A DNA stretch of 62,743 nt from Bacillota bacterium (GCA_017459895.1 JAFUCA010000032.1:1-62743), one strand, 5' to 3'. Positions 52,320-60,796 are shown, counted from the stretch's first letter. Made by a program: numbers and translations. Notes: generated by a model from the sequence alone, not told the origin.

Positions 52320-52575
52320 GTCCGTCCTCCTGTTGTTCCATTTCACTGAGTACCTCTTCAAAAGTTTTCGGTGTTCCGATCACCTGATAGAGCAGCTCCA
52401 CGGCAAGCGGACGAATCTCTCGGCGTATCTCGACTTCTACTTCATTTCCATACTCTTTCGCAGCGCCTATTAAACGAGCTACCGCGTAAACATCTGTTTT
52501 CAAATAGTGTATGGCTTGACGTATTTCGTCTTCAAATTCTTCGAGAGAGATCTTCTTGTTGTTTTGTTCTGTCAT
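52309..52575 (-). CDS. Small helical protein (copy 2 of a pair)
   Basis: 88 aa. LEEFEDEIRQAIHYLKTDVY and VARLIGAAKEYGNEVEVEI; similar length and layout to the preceding entry. AAAGGA ribosome site. No known family. Confidence 0.62.
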   Translation of the reverse strand: MTEQNNKKISLEEFEDEIRQAIHYLKTDVYAVARLIGAAKEYGNEVEVEIRREIRPLAVELLYQVIGTPKTFEEVLSEMEQQEDGHDE

Positions 52576-52649
52576 ATAAATCCTTTCAGATTAAAGTTAA
52601 TAAGGTCCAAGGTTCCGACTAGGTTTGCGTTACAGCATCATCACGCATC

Positions 52650-52677
52650 CGGCTTACATGTACCAGACCTTTGAGCT
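52650..52677 (-). repeat. Element repeat R, copy 2 (inverted)
   Basis: Reverse-orientation copy of the unit at 52005-52032. The similarity continues weakly on the far side (GTGCAAGCCTAAGTC versus ACGCAAACCTAGTCG), so the whole unit is about 70-80 bases. Confidence 0.75.
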
Positions 52678-52715
52678 ACACTCGGCGGCCTGGTAAGAAG
52701 GACGCGCAATTACGA

Positions 52716-52934
52716 TTAAGTGTTAGTAGTAGTCGTTCCAGAAATGTTGCGGCGTAGCTGCTGTAATTCCGAGATATATAGATCGATCTGTTTGAGTAAG
52801 AGATCATCGCAGGAGCCGCCAAAACGACTGGCATAGAATCTCAAATCTTCAATTTTGCTAATTGCTTCATCGAAGAAAACTTTGTTCTTTTCTAAGGACT
52901 GCTTAGTCATAGTTTTTAAATCGGTAGATGCCAT
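52716..52934 (-). CDS. Small coiled-coil protein
   Basis: 72 aa, helical (SLEKNKVFFDEAISKIEDL, LLLKQIDLYISELQQLRRN), polar Thr/Asn tail. AAAGGATG ribosome site. Not recognised. Confidence 0.6.
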   Translation of the reverse strand: MASTDLKTMTKQSLEKNKVFFDEAISKIEDLRFYASRFGGSCDDLLLKQIDLYISELQQLRRNISGTTTTNT

Positions 52935-52952
52935 AAGTGTTCATCCTTTCTT

Positions 52953-53066
52953 AATCCGACCTGCGTATCCCAAGCCTCATTTCCAAATAAGATAAAATGC
53001 AATACCAAATAGGAGGTTTTAAAGTGCTATGGGTGGTTATAGGCTTGGGGTATGCAAGCCGGATCG
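52953..53066. repeat. Inverted short forms of repeat R before the relaxation gene
   Basis: GCGTATCCCAAGCC (from 52961) and GGCTTGGGGTATGC (from 53041) form 14-base arms with two mismatches. Both match the core AGGYYTGGGRYATGYAAGCC of repeat R. Thus at least four copies occur within 1.1 kb around small genes. Confidence 0.6.
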
Positions 53067-53070
53067 TTTA

Positions 53071-54063
53071 TTAATACATCTGTTCCTGATTCGCACCGTT
53101 TTTGATTAGCGATTCAAATTCTTCGGCCTTAATGACAACGAACATGTGCGGGCCTTTCTTGAAGCTCTCCTTGATTGCGTCGATGATCTTTTGCTTGCGA
53201 TCATCGTTTACTACAATCCAAACCGGGATTGGAAATACCCCTTCATTTCGGCGCTGCTCAATGCCGGTGCTCAGATACTGATGGTAGCGTTTACACTTTT
53301 CGATAATGACCGGAATAGCTTCTGTGTTCATATCTATCTCAATAAACCAGCGGTCGATGTAACCGGCATTGCGAGTAACAACCGAGAGGTCTGGCTTCAA
53401 TTGCATCATGTGACCATCTTGCCGATACGGTCGCCAGCAATCAGGTTCCCACTCAATGTTCTGCAACAGAATGTCCTTGTGTCTTCGAGATATCTCCACG
53501 AGCTGCACGTAACATTCCGCGATAGCAAGCGTGTGTTTTAAATGCGCGTAAGCTGGCTCAAGATAGCGGTGGCTGCGCTGTAGATTCTCGGCTCCGTCTT
53601 TTAAGTCGAGTAAGCGTTGCCCAGCTTCAGTCAGACACCAAACAAAGGATGCTGACCCGGCACGAACTCCGCCGATACGACGATCGAAGGTCTTCACGAG
53701 TCCATGCTTCTTGAGCTTCTTCATGTTATTTACGGCGTTCTGCATAGCAGTAGCAGGCTTAGCGGTAACTGGCACATGAAGTCTCTGAACCTGCCCGGTC
53801 AGAAGATACTTAGCCTGTTTTAGGGTTAGCAGAATCTCGAAGTCCCGTTCGCTGAGTCGGTCGATCAGCTCGATGAGTTGATTGCGTCCGAGCCGAGCGG
53901 GGCCGTCCTTAGGGGTGATAGGGAGAGATTCCGCTTGATTGCGGTAATCCTCTTTTCCCTTAAAATTCATGCTGTCGGGAAAACGGCGATCTTCGATGGC
54001 TAGCGGTCGGTCTCGAACAGGAGTACGAACAGGGGTGCGACGATTACGTTTCTTCTTGCTCAT
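53071..54063 (-). CDS. Replication-relaxation family protein
   Basis: 330 aa. Winged-helix-type start (LSERDFEILLTLKQAKYLLTGQVQRL, LKKHGLVKTFDRR) followed by a nuclease-like beta core (LKPDLSVVTRNAGYIDRWFIEID), typical of the Replic_Relax family found next to coupling ATPases in Gram-positive conjugative elements and plasmids. Its start overlaps the stop of the ATPase gene by 4 bases. It may act in DNA processing for transfer or replication. Confidence 0.85.
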   Translation of the reverse strand: MSKKKRNRRTPVRTPVRDRPLAIEDRRFPDSMNFKGKEDYRNQAESLPITPKDGPARLGRNQLIELIDRLSERDFEILLTLKQAKYLLTGQVQRLHVPVTAKPATAMQNAVNNMKKLKKHGLVKTFDRRIGGVRAGSASFVWCLTEAGQRLLDLKDGAENLQRSHRYLEPAYAHLKHTLAIAECYVQLVEISRRHKDILLQNIEWEPDCWRPYRQDGHMMQLKPDLSVVTRNAGYIDRWFIEIDMNTEAIPVIIEKCKRYHQYLSTGIEQRRNEGVFPIPVWIVVNDDRKQKIIDAIKESFKKGPHMFVVIKAEEFESLIKNGANQEQMY

Positions 54064-56228
54064 TTAACCGGCCCCCTCCCGAATGTGGTGCTCACAATCT
54101 CAGGGGGAGTTGTCTCATCAATGTTCTTTAACAGTTTCAAAAAGTCTTGATCTACCTGTTCAGCTGGCACACCATACTTGCTTTGGCTGTAGGCGCGGAA
54201 CTCAGCTGGCGTACGCAGAGCGTTCATTGGTGGATATGTAACGCCGCGAATCCAGCCGGTAGACTTACCACCACTCATGAAGTTTGTGTAGACTTCATAA
54301 CGTGGCAGGGTCATGAAGTCTAGAGCAGTAAGTTCCGGAGCCATGCTTGCCATGTCTTTTGCGTCGGCAGCATTCAGTCCGAAAGAGATCTTATTGCGAG
54401 CGTTCGCGTCAATTCCGGCTCGGATTTCCGGTGGTAGCTGCGCGCGGTATTGATGAGCCATCGTGATACCAACACCCAATCCTCTTGCCTGAGCAAGAGC
54501 GTCAGACAGGTCCGTAGGCAGACTCAAATAATCCTGAAGTTCATCGATATACATCGAAACAATATGTCTTTTCTCGGCAGGGATTTTGGCACGCGAAAGA
54601 GCCAATGTCCAAGTGAGCCCAACGATCATGGAGCCCAAAAGCTTGGCGGCTTCGGAACCAATTACGCCCTTATTAAGTGGCACCAACACGATCTTTCGTT
54701 TATAGAAAAGGTCGGTCAGCTGGAACTTCGGATTGCTCTGTCCGAGTACACTTCGAAGACCTGGCCGATACAAAAACTGGCGCATCTTATTCAGTACTGG
54801 AGCGATTTCTTGTTTACGTTCGGAGTCGCGCATCGCGTCATATTGCTTCCAAAACGGTTTAAGAACGATCTCGTCTTTGAGTTTGTTCGTGATACTATGA
54901 CGGAACTTTTCGTTAGTAAGTAGGGTTGGCAGATGAAGGAGTGACGATCCTTCAGTTTCAGTAAGCGTAAGCAGTGCTGCGCTCAAAACATCCTGCGAAC
55001 GGATGCCCCAATTCTCGGAGAATACTTCTTTAAAGACGGCAAGAATTGCATCGGCGACGAGCGCCTTATCTCCGGGGAGCGCTAATGGATTAAAACCAAC
55101 TGGACACGGATCGGACGGCGAGATTACGGCGACATCATCTTTAAGTCCTTCCGGTAGTCGTTCAAGGATACGGTTAACGAGATCTTCTTTTGGATCGATG
55201 ACTAGAACGGAGCGACCGGCAATAGCGTCAGCGAGAATCAGGTTCTCTAGTACTGTGGATTTACCGCTGCCGGTCGGCCCGATAATGTGCGTGTGCTCTA
55301 AGCTGTCTTGTGGACTGATGGATAACTTCTTACTGCCGATTACATTCTTGGTGTGAGCAAAAGTGCGATCGTTCATGCGGTTAGTAGGTTCCCGGTACCA
55401 CTTGGGTAGCAGTGTGAGTTTCGGGTGCAGACCATCAGTGCCGGGGAGTTCTTCTTCCCCAAATGGCAGGAGCATGAAGGCGGGCATTTCTTTAGCAGAT
55501 AAGCGGAGTGGAAAGCGCCATGGAGCGGTAGCATTGTTAAGACTAGTTGATCTTGTATCTGCAGCTTTGATTCTGACACCGGCAGATTCAAGTGTTTGAA
55601 AAGCGCTAAGGACACTGTTAATACGACTTATATTCCCTGCTTTCGATTCACCTGATGCGCCGACCCGAATGCAAGCTTCAAAACAATGCTGTTCGTTCTT
55701 TTCCTTGATCGCTTTCCGGGTATCCGTAGGCGCTTCGTCAACGCCATAAAGGATGACGCTGATCCATGATTGCCCCGGATCTGGTAAACGTTTCGCGGTG
55801 ACTTGTGGCTTATGAGCCTTGCCGATAATGATCTGGACGACAGTTTCTTCTTCGCCCCGGACATTTGCCAGAGCGGCAAGTCCGGAGCGGATCGTAGCGG
55901 ATATGGCATCCGTGTTAAGCGCTAGTCCAGGTTTCGTGACTGATACCTGACGTACGGTATTGACAGGCAAACGGTGAAAATCCTCAAGCGGATAGAATTG
56001 AACATCTAAGTAAGTCTTGAATACATTCTTGATTCTGGTAAGATATTTACTGTCAGCGCCAATGAGGTGTTTGACATATCCCCCGTGGCTACGTGATTCC
56101 CAGATTACAGGGCCACGGGGATTTTGTGTTGCAATATTGACCAGTGTATTAATGACCTGATCTATATCATATGGCCGCTGTATATATACTTCTGACCATT
56201 CAAGGTTTTCAAAAGAACGTTTAGCCAT
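54060..56228 (-). CDS. Conjugative coupling-type ATPase (TraG/VirD4/HerA-like)
   Basis: 722 aa. Walker A HIIGPTGSGKSTVLEN near residue 320, Walker B-like IVSMYIDELQDYL, and ARGLGVGITMAHQY further on, as in type IV coupling proteins and DUF87 ATPases that pump DNA through a transfer channel. No N-terminal transmembrane anchor is seen in this protein, but a separate 65-aa membrane protein lies just upstream and could supply it. Forms an operon with the relaxation gene. Confidence 0.85.
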   Translation of the reverse strand: MAKRSFENLEWSEVYIQRPYDIDQVINTLVNIATQNPRGPVIWESRSHGGYVKHLIGADSKYLTRIKNVFKTYLDVQFYPLEDFHRLPVNTVRQVSVTKPGLALNTDAISATIRSGLAALANVRGEEETVVQIIIGKAHKPQVTAKRLPDPGQSWISVILYGVDEAPTDTRKAIKEKNEQHCFEACIRVGASGESKAGNISRINSVLSAFQTLESAGVRIKAADTRSTSLNNATAPWRFPLRLSAKEMPAFMLLPFGEEELPGTDGLHPKLTLLPKWYREPTNRMNDRTFAHTKNVIGSKKLSISPQDSLEHTHIIGPTGSGKSTVLENLILADAIAGRSVLVIDPKEDLVNRILERLPEGLKDDVAVISPSDPCPVGFNPLALPGDKALVADAILAVFKEVFSENWGIRSQDVLSAALLTLTETEGSSLLHLPTLLTNEKFRHSITNKLKDEIVLKPFWKQYDAMRDSERKQEIAPVLNKMRQFLYRPGLRSVLGQSNPKFQLTDLFYKRKIVLVPLNKGVIGSEAAKLLGSMIVGLTWTLALSRAKIPAEKRHIVSMYIDELQDYLSLPTDLSDALAQARGLGVGITMAHQYRAQLPPEIRAGIDANARNKISFGLNAADAKDMASMAPELTALDFMTLPRYEVYTNFMSGGKSTGWIRGVTYPPMNALRTPAEFRAYSQSKYGVPAEQVDQDFLKLLKNIDETTPPEIVSTTFGRGPVK

Positions 56229-56243
56229 GGTTGCCCTCCTTAT

Positions 56244-56441
56244 TTACCATTCGGAGTCGTGCACGCGCTTCCAAATGCGGTAGGCAACAACTCCCGCTAT
56301 TACAACTGTAGCAATGATGACGAGAACGGGCCAAACTTGCATAATGAAGCATACGGCGAGCTTGATGAGGTATGCGGAAAGTGCGAGGACGATCGCGGCT
56401 TCCAGCAGCCTTTCTAACCATCTTCTTGGTTGATTGTCCAT
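56244..56441 (-). CDS. Small membrane protein beside the coupling ATPase
   Basis: 65 aa from the ATG at 56441 (AGGAGGTCG upstream). Two hydrophobic stretches (AAIVLALSAYLIKLAVCFI and VWPVLVIIATVVIAGVVAY) and a short basic C-terminus. It lies between the MT-A70 gene and the ATPase. An overlapping 75-codon frame (56221-56448) looks non-coding. Confidence 0.72.
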   Translation of the reverse strand: MDNQPRRWLERLLEAAIVLALSAYLIKLAVCFIMQVWPVLVIIATVVIAGVVAYRIWKRVHDSEW

Positions 56442-56444
56442 TGA

Positions 56445-57032
56445 TCATTCGACCTCCTCCTTGTTCGGCAATACTGCCTTGCTTGAATATTTCGGAACTG
56501 GATAGCCAGGGATGTAGATATCTGACTCGATCTCATTTCCCCAGACATCCCATTCGTTGGGATAGGCGGTCGTTGGACGGCGACGGGCGAAAAGTTCTAA
56601 GTATGGAGCATGGCTGATACGTTCAATGATCGGGAAGAATTCTTCCGGTTTATGTGAGTGGTCTTGGCGTGGCGCTCGAACGAGCGACGGCTGGCTTTTG
56701 AATTTAACTTCCGGCTTGCCGCGTACACCAAGCAGCAGAGTCTCATGCGTATGGCGCAAATATCTGCCGAGGCCGAGATAGTATTTATCCCAGATCATTT
56801 CATCCACATATCTAAAGCCCCATGCCTTGATAACCTCCAATCCTTCAGGAATGAGTCCCTGCGGGACCCAGAGCCAAAGCAGGGCGTCATCGGCGCAGAT
56901 GTCTTCAATAGGCATCTCCTTGATGCGGTCAATGGTCATCAAGTCATAGTGGTTAATAGCGCCAAGTTTTCCCTTCTGGTTCTTAGCCCAAGGCGGATCG
57001 GCATAGACCGTCTTATACATTCTTTTTGGCAT
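56445..57032 (-). CDS. MT-A70 family DNA/RNA N6-adenine methyltransferase
   Basis: 195 aa. YADPPWAKNQKG holds the DPPW catalytic motif, and DDALLWLWVPQG, HETLLLGVRGKP and YLELFARRRP are family hallmarks. Members methylate adenine N6 in DNA (or mRNA in eukaryotes). In elements they may protect DNA from host restriction. Start overlaps the 31-aa frame by 20 bases. Confidence 0.92.
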   Translation of the reverse strand: MPKRMYKTVYADPPWAKNQKGKLGAINHYDLMTIDRIKEMPIEDICADDALLWLWVPQGLIPEGLEVIKAWGFRYVDEMIWDKYYLGLGRYLRHTHETLLLGVRGKPEVKFKSQPSLVRAPRQDHSHKPEEFFPIIERISHAPYLELFARRRPTTAYPNEWDVWGNEIESDIYIPGYPVPKYSSKAVLPNKEEVE

Positions 57033-57108
57033 TCTTGATCACCTCCTTTCCAGTTTGTGTTGCCAAAAGATCGTGAACTGACCGGTTATTATTCTGTGCT
57101 TGTTTCAT
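57013..57108 (-). CDS. 31-aa small protein coupled to the MT-A70 gene
   Basis: ATG at 57108 with AGAAAGGA 9 bases upstream; polar and helical (NNRSVHDLLATQTGKEVI) and overlapping the methyltransferase start. It could be a short functional peptide or a translation-coupling leader. The larger frame containing it (to 57510) is not coding. The 190 bases upstream (57109-57298) hold no gene I can support. Confidence 0.5.
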   Translation of the reverse strand: MKQAQNNNRSVHDLLATQTGKEVIKNAKKNV

Positions 57109-57298
57109 AGTCGAAATCCTTTCTGTAAATGTGCGCCCCTCTTGCCGGGCATTAAACCACAAAACATAGTTGCAAAAAAGACAATTTTGTGTTGAGAATT
57201 GGAGCGAACCTGATATCGCTAACAGAGGTAGAATAGCAATTAAGGGCACGTGATTTTTGATGTAGTTTTTTTGACATATGACCTTATTTTTGGCGTTT

Positions 57299-58726
57299 TT
57301 AAGCTGGTAGAAGACTTGGATCGGCAAGTGTACCTTCCAGACGATATTCCCTGCTGCTGGGGCCAGAAACGGCCTGTGCCGCCGAGAAAACACTCGAGAG
57401 GTATCCTTCTGCGATGGTGCGGTAGCTGCGCACAGAAAAGCCGTCTTTGCCCGCCACGTTTGCCATCTCCTGAATAATGGCCGGGGCGATATATTTGAGT
57501 TTGATACCATACTCGAAGCCAGTATTCAGGATGGTCTTTGCGATGATGCGGATCTTTGCAGTATCGGAGAGCGGTTTAAACTCGGCAAAGCCAGAAAACC
57601 TTGTAGCGATCTCCGGCAGGACACCAGTTCTTACCAAGGCACGACGCGCTTTCTCGTTCTGTTCATAGATGTGTTGTACCAAAGATTGCTCTGATTCTTT
57701 GGGACCTTCCTTGTATTCCACGCTCACCGCATCGTCAACATAAGAGATATCTTTGATATCTGTATTTATGGCAAATCCAATGGGATGCTTTTTGACGCCA
57801 AGTTCTCCAAGGGGACTATTAGTTGTGAAGATATGTATGGAATGCCTGAAGTCATACTCACGGGTGTGATCAGGAAGCTCCTTGTTAGAAGCACATCTAC
57901 CTTCGTCCATGATCCCCATGAACAACTTCAAGACCGCTGGATGGCTTTTTTCTACCTCATCCCAAATGAATACCGTATATGGATTCTCGACTACGGAGTA
58001 GAATACGGGAGGCTCATCATGTCCAATATATGAAGCAGGAGCCCCAGTCAGGTTATGAACAGTATGCGCCTCAGTATAGGTGTTCAGATCTACCCAGACA
58101 ACACCGTACTTGTGGCTGCAGTACCGGGATAAAAGGTCTCCGATCGCTTTGGCTAGTTCGGATTTTCCCGTTGCCGGAACCCCGTAGAACAGAAGCGTTA
58201 ATGGCCGTTTCGGATTGGGCTTAGCGAGATGAGCGGCTAGCTGATATGAGACGATATCCACTGCCGAGTCCTGCCCGATAACGGTTTTACGGAGCTCGTT
58301 TCGGATGAAATCAAAACTCAGAGTGACAACTTCGTCCTTGGGGATAGTAATGGCGTCAAAGTCCGTAATGTTATCCTCTACCGTTACTATTGGTGGAATA
58401 TCTGGTGGTATGTCTGCCAAGTCATCCGGCAGCTGCTGGCAGAAGGCCCGGAGGCGATCCATAGTGTCTGCCATGAACGAGCCATCTGAAAATAATCGTT
58501 GCAGGACAGGATCGTCTCCGGTATAAGATATTTCTTCATTGAAGAATAAGATGTATCCTTGATCACTCCGAAAGAATCCGATAGTAGTGCTTTCGGGGGA
58601 ACAGCCAGGGTACAAGGCGACGTTATCGAAGAAATATGGCCTCATAGATGGCAGGCTATCGATCTTATGCTGAAGCCATTCGAAATCCTGTGCGCTAGTA
58701 TTGCGAAGATCTGAAAGCTTCTCCAT
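57299..58726 (-). CDS. AAA+ ATPase (Clp/ClpX-like) of the E1-JAB operon
   Basis: 475 aa. A helical N-terminal part of about 150 residues, then an AAA+ module: IGQDSAVDIVSYQ box, Walker A FYGVPATGKSELAKAIG near residue 185, Walker B VFIWDEVEKSHPAVL, a sensor 1-like IHIFTTNSP and a Clp-type small C-domain (SVRSYRTIAEGYL). Such ATPases unfold or remodel proteins. It lies 3 bases after the ThiF-like gene, so the two are cotranscribed, suggesting an unfoldase working with the modification system. Confidence 0.85.
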   Translation of the reverse strand: MEKLSDLRNTSAQDFEWLQHKIDSLPSMRPYFFDNVALYPGCSPESTTIGFFRSDQGYILFFNEEISYTGDDPVLQRLFSDGSFMADTMDRLRAFCQQLPDDLADIPPDIPPIVTVEDNITDFDAITIPKDEVVTLSFDFIRNELRKTVIGQDSAVDIVSYQLAAHLAKPNPKRPLTLLFYGVPATGKSELAKAIGDLLSRYCSHKYGVVWVDLNTYTEAHTVHNLTGAPASYIGHDEPPVFYSVVENPYTVFIWDEVEKSHPAVLKLFMGIMDEGRCASNKELPDHTREYDFRHSIHIFTTNSPLGELGVKKHPIGFAINTDIKDISYVDDAVSVEYKEGPKESEQSLVQHIYEQNEKARRALVRTGVLPEIATRFSGFAEFKPLSDTAKIRIIAKTILNTGFEYGIKLKYIAPAIIQEMANVAGKDGFSVRSYRTIAEGYLSSVFSAAQAVSGPSSREYRLEGTLADPSLLPA

Positions 58727-58729
58727 ATG

Positions 58730-59767
58730 TCAGACCTCCCTTGTGTCGGCTATTGAACCTTTAAGCGCCAGAAGGTCGCCGGTCCCACCGCAGAGTGGAC
58801 AAGTCTTAAAACCGTTGGCTTCATTATTTGGTACCTGCGGAATCCAGACCGTATCGTCAAAGAAGCCATAATCTGGAGTGATAGTCCGGTCGAAAACATG
58901 CAGCCCAAGATGATCTCCGGCAAATGGCGACATCCGCACCTGAACGAAGTTACGGTCCGCTACCATGTCCAGCATGTTGCTGTAACGGGAACGTTTATCT
59001 TCGTGGTACATCAGAAGCATTAAGGCGATCTTACCTTCGATGGCATTCATTCTGAGCGAAGAAAAATAATCTGAAGCGTTTGAAGTGACATTGTTGTGAA
59101 AGCCGGCTTCGTAAGCGTCGTATCTGCTGCCAAGCGCACACCTGGGGCAGCTATTATTTGTGACACCAGGATAGCTGAAATAAACTTCTCCACCTTCTCC
59201 GCCAGCATAGAGCTGGGCGGCAAGATAAGGGATTCCATACTTCATGGCAAGATTAGCTGTACGAGACTGGGCTGGAAAGGAATCAGTTAAGCCGCAGATA
59301 AGGATGTCGGTAGGATCATTGACGAGCTTTTTACCGACCAGGGATTCAAAGTCTTTATCCGAGAAACGGTTGTCAAGCTTGAGCGAAGCCGCAGTGACGT
59401 GAGCCTTTGGATTAATATCTAAGATGCGCTCCTTGGTGGCGTTTACTTTACGTTTGCCATTTTCAGATACGACCGAATGCTGCGTGGCGACATTAACACC
59501 TTCGGCGTAGTCGTGATCTATGAGCAGGAAGTTACTAACACCACATCGGGCTAAGCCCTCATAGAGACCACGGCCACTGCCGGCTCCAACGCCTATGACC
59601 AACTTTTGATTCAGAACTTCTTCGGGAAGTTCTTGCTGGATACGTGCAAACAGATCGAGCTCAGGCTCATTGACTGTCTGCGTGGACGTTGCGGGAAATG
59701 CAGGTGGTCTTAGTGTCATTTCACTGACACGGCCATTTCTTGAAATGCGATAAGTACTTACTAGCAT
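58730..59767 (-). CDS. ThiF/E1-like adenylating enzyme
   Basis: 345 aa. Rossmann-type nucleotide site VIGVGAGSGRGLYEG near residue 57, then LIDHDYAEGVNVATQHS and GKRKVNATKERI, the usual E1/ThiF/MoeB ATP and substrate contacts. Cys pairs CPRCALG (mid) and CPLCGG (C-terminus) could bind zinc; the CPRC region also lies where a catalytic Cys might be. E1-like proteins adenylate the C-terminus of a ubiquitin-like protein or peptide. Start overlaps the JAB gene stop by 7 bases. Confidence 0.88.
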   Translation of the reverse strand: MLVSTYRISRNGRVSEMTLRPPAFPATSTQTVNEPELDLFARIQQELPEEVLNQKLVIGVGAGSGRGLYEGLARCGVSNFLLIDHDYAEGVNVATQHSVVSENGKRKVNATKERILDINPKAHVTAASLKLDNRFSDKDFESLVGKKLVNDPTDILICGLTDSFPAQSRTANLAMKYGIPYLAAQLYAGGEGGEVYFSYPGVTNNSCPRCALGSRYDAYEAGFHNNVTSNASDYFSSLRMNAIEGKIALMLLMYHEDKRSRYSNMLDMVADRNFVQVRMSPFAGDHLGLHVFDRTITPDYGFFDDTVWIPQVPNNEANGFKTCPLCGGTGDLLALKGSIADTREV

Positions 59768-60186
59768 GTGACCGGCCTCCTTTCGTATTCGGGTTGAACG
59801 ATGAGGATATAGAACTCGGGAAGGTCTAAAGCATCCATGATCCGCTGGGCGTACTTAATATCTGCCCCGGAGGGGTGAGTATATCCTTCCGGGTGCGAAT
59901 GTACGTTGCCGATCAAGTGTACACCGGATTCATCCCATTCCTGGAGCTTCCGGTTTACGGCTGAAATATCCGGCGTATAGGTGGCTGCAGAAGTTTCAGC
60001 GGTATGGTCAAAGTAGAAGTGGTCGATAGTATTACCGTTACTGGAACCAAGAAAGCCACCCGTCTCGGCAGGCAGACTGCCGATGGTTGCCTCAATCTGG
60101 TCAGCTACCTCGTCCGTTATACGCAGACAAGGCGGGATCGGCGGTTTAGGTGGCTTAGGAAATATGATTGAAATATCTCTTAACAT
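59761..60186 (-). CDS. JAB/JAMM domain metalloprotease-like protein
   Basis: 141 aa. The JAMM signature is complete: Glu in AETGGFLGS (residue about 41) and GNVHSHPEGYTHPSGADIKYA (HSH, then Ser-x2-Asp). JAB proteins cleave ubiquitin-like tags or isopeptide bonds. A Pro-rich N-terminus (FPKPPKPPIPPC) is unusual. Paired with ThiF as in the prokaryotic ubiquitin-like systems described for other elements (for example PRTRC). Confidence 0.92.
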   Translation of the reverse strand: MLRDISIIFPKPPKPPIPPCLRITDEVADQIEATIGSLPAETGGFLGSSNGNTIDHFYFDHTAETSAATYTPDISAVNRKLQEWDESGVHLIGNVHSHPEGYTHPSGADIKYAQRIMDALDLPEFYILIVQPEYERRPVTC

Positions 60187-60198
60187 AGGTTGCTCCTT

Positions 60199-60552
60199 TC
60201 AATGATTAATGTCGGATACGATTTGATTGAAACTTCTGTATTCATTTGGCTTAACATATAGGGCTGTCGCGTCTGCCCAGAGGGAGGCAACGGCCTTAGC
60301 CTGATCAAAAGTGTCGATCTTGCCCGCCCAACAGATATATTTGTACGTATCCCGGGGGTCATGCAGCCAGTGAGCATCGTGCGAACTATGGTCATGTGAG
60401 CCGTAGTCTATACTGTTGATGACGTAGATCCGCCAGCCATCGTCTTCTGAAAGATGCCAGAACACGAAATCGAAGGTCAAAGAGTCATCACTGCTCCGAT
60501 ACTTCAGCCGTTCGTATGGATGTCTTTGGAGTAGTCTAGGAATGCGAAACAT
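60199..60552 (-). CDS. Unknown protein with E2-like His/Cys spacing, start of the E1-JAB operon
   Basis: 117 aa from the ATG at 60552 (AAAGGAGG upstream; the longer frame from 60594 lacks a site). Strand-rich middle (LTFDFVFWHL, GWRIYVINSI), then HDPRDTYKYIC with His64 and Cys74 ten residues apart, and a C-terminal helix (DTFDQAKAVASLWADATALY). In E2 enzymes the HPN His and catalytic Cys are also ten apart and followed by a helix. That is a pattern match only; no family is recognised. Confidence 0.65.
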   Translation of the reverse strand: MFRIPRLLQRHPYERLKYRSSDDSLTFDFVFWHLSEDDGWRIYVINSIDYGSHDHSSHDAHWLHDPRDTYKYICWAGKIDTFDQAKAVASLWADATALYVKPNEYRSFNQIVSDINH

Positions 60553-60590
60553 GTGTTTCCTCCTTTCGAAGAGTGGGAGGGAGTCCCGGG

Positions 60591-60638
60591 CCAAAACCGA
60601 GGCTCCCTCAATTGGGGATCAAGAACAGATCCCCGAAG
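60591..60638 (-). promoter_or_regulatory. Two tandem hairpins between the peptide and the 117-aa gene
   Basis: 7-bp perfect stems GGGGATC / GATCCCC and GAGGGAG / CTCCCTC, without T-tracts. They could tune translation or mRNA stability so the peptide is made in excess of the enzymes. Confidence 0.5.
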
Positions 60639-60656
60639 AGATTGAGCAATCAGGGT

Positions 60657-60743
60657 TTAGCAGAAAGTGCCAGCCGGGAGTTCCTGACCTTCGCGGCCGC
60701 CCTGAAATGTTCCTTCAGGAATAGACATATAGAACTTCGTCAT
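60657..60743 (-). CDS. 28-aa peptide, first open frame of the E1-JAB operon
   Basis: ATG at 60743 with a very strong AGAGGAGGTGA upstream (a second in-frame ATG at 60749 is too close). Sequence contains PEGTFQGGREGQELPAGTF and ends in Cys, with an internal Gly-Gly at residues 15-16. Two hairpins follow before the next gene: GGGGATC / GATCCCC and GAGGGAG / CTCCCTC (60591-60638). Candidate substrate or leader peptide. Confidence 0.5.
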   Translation of the reverse strand: MTKFYMSIPEGTFQGGREGQELPAGTFC

Positions 60744-60768
60744 GTGCATTCACCTCCTCTCTAGTGGA

Positions 60769-60796
60769 TTGAAGAAAAGCGAGAAGATGTTATAAT
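60769..60796 (+). promoter_or_regulatory. Putative rightward promoter in the divergent control region
   Basis: TTGAAG, 16-bp spacer, TATAAT. It would give a leader of about 130 bases before 60935. The gene-free region 60744-60934 also carries the direct repeat GTTGACC at 60897 and 60908 (one helical turn). Confidence 0.45.

Noticed and set aside
56221-56448. 75-codon frame overlapping the 65-aa membrane protein
   Set aside because: Arg/Cys/His-rich shadow frame; the alternative frame has two clean hydrophobic helices and a better ribosome site.
57013-57510. 165-codon frame overlapping the AAA+ gene end
   Set aside because: The upstream part is antisense-like or non-coding in character; only the last 31 codons have a ribosome site and are kept as a small frame.
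60542-60764. Rightward frames of 60-63 codons in the 60.6-kb region
   Set aside because: Opposite a well-supported ribosome site and peptide frame; no ribosome site of their own.
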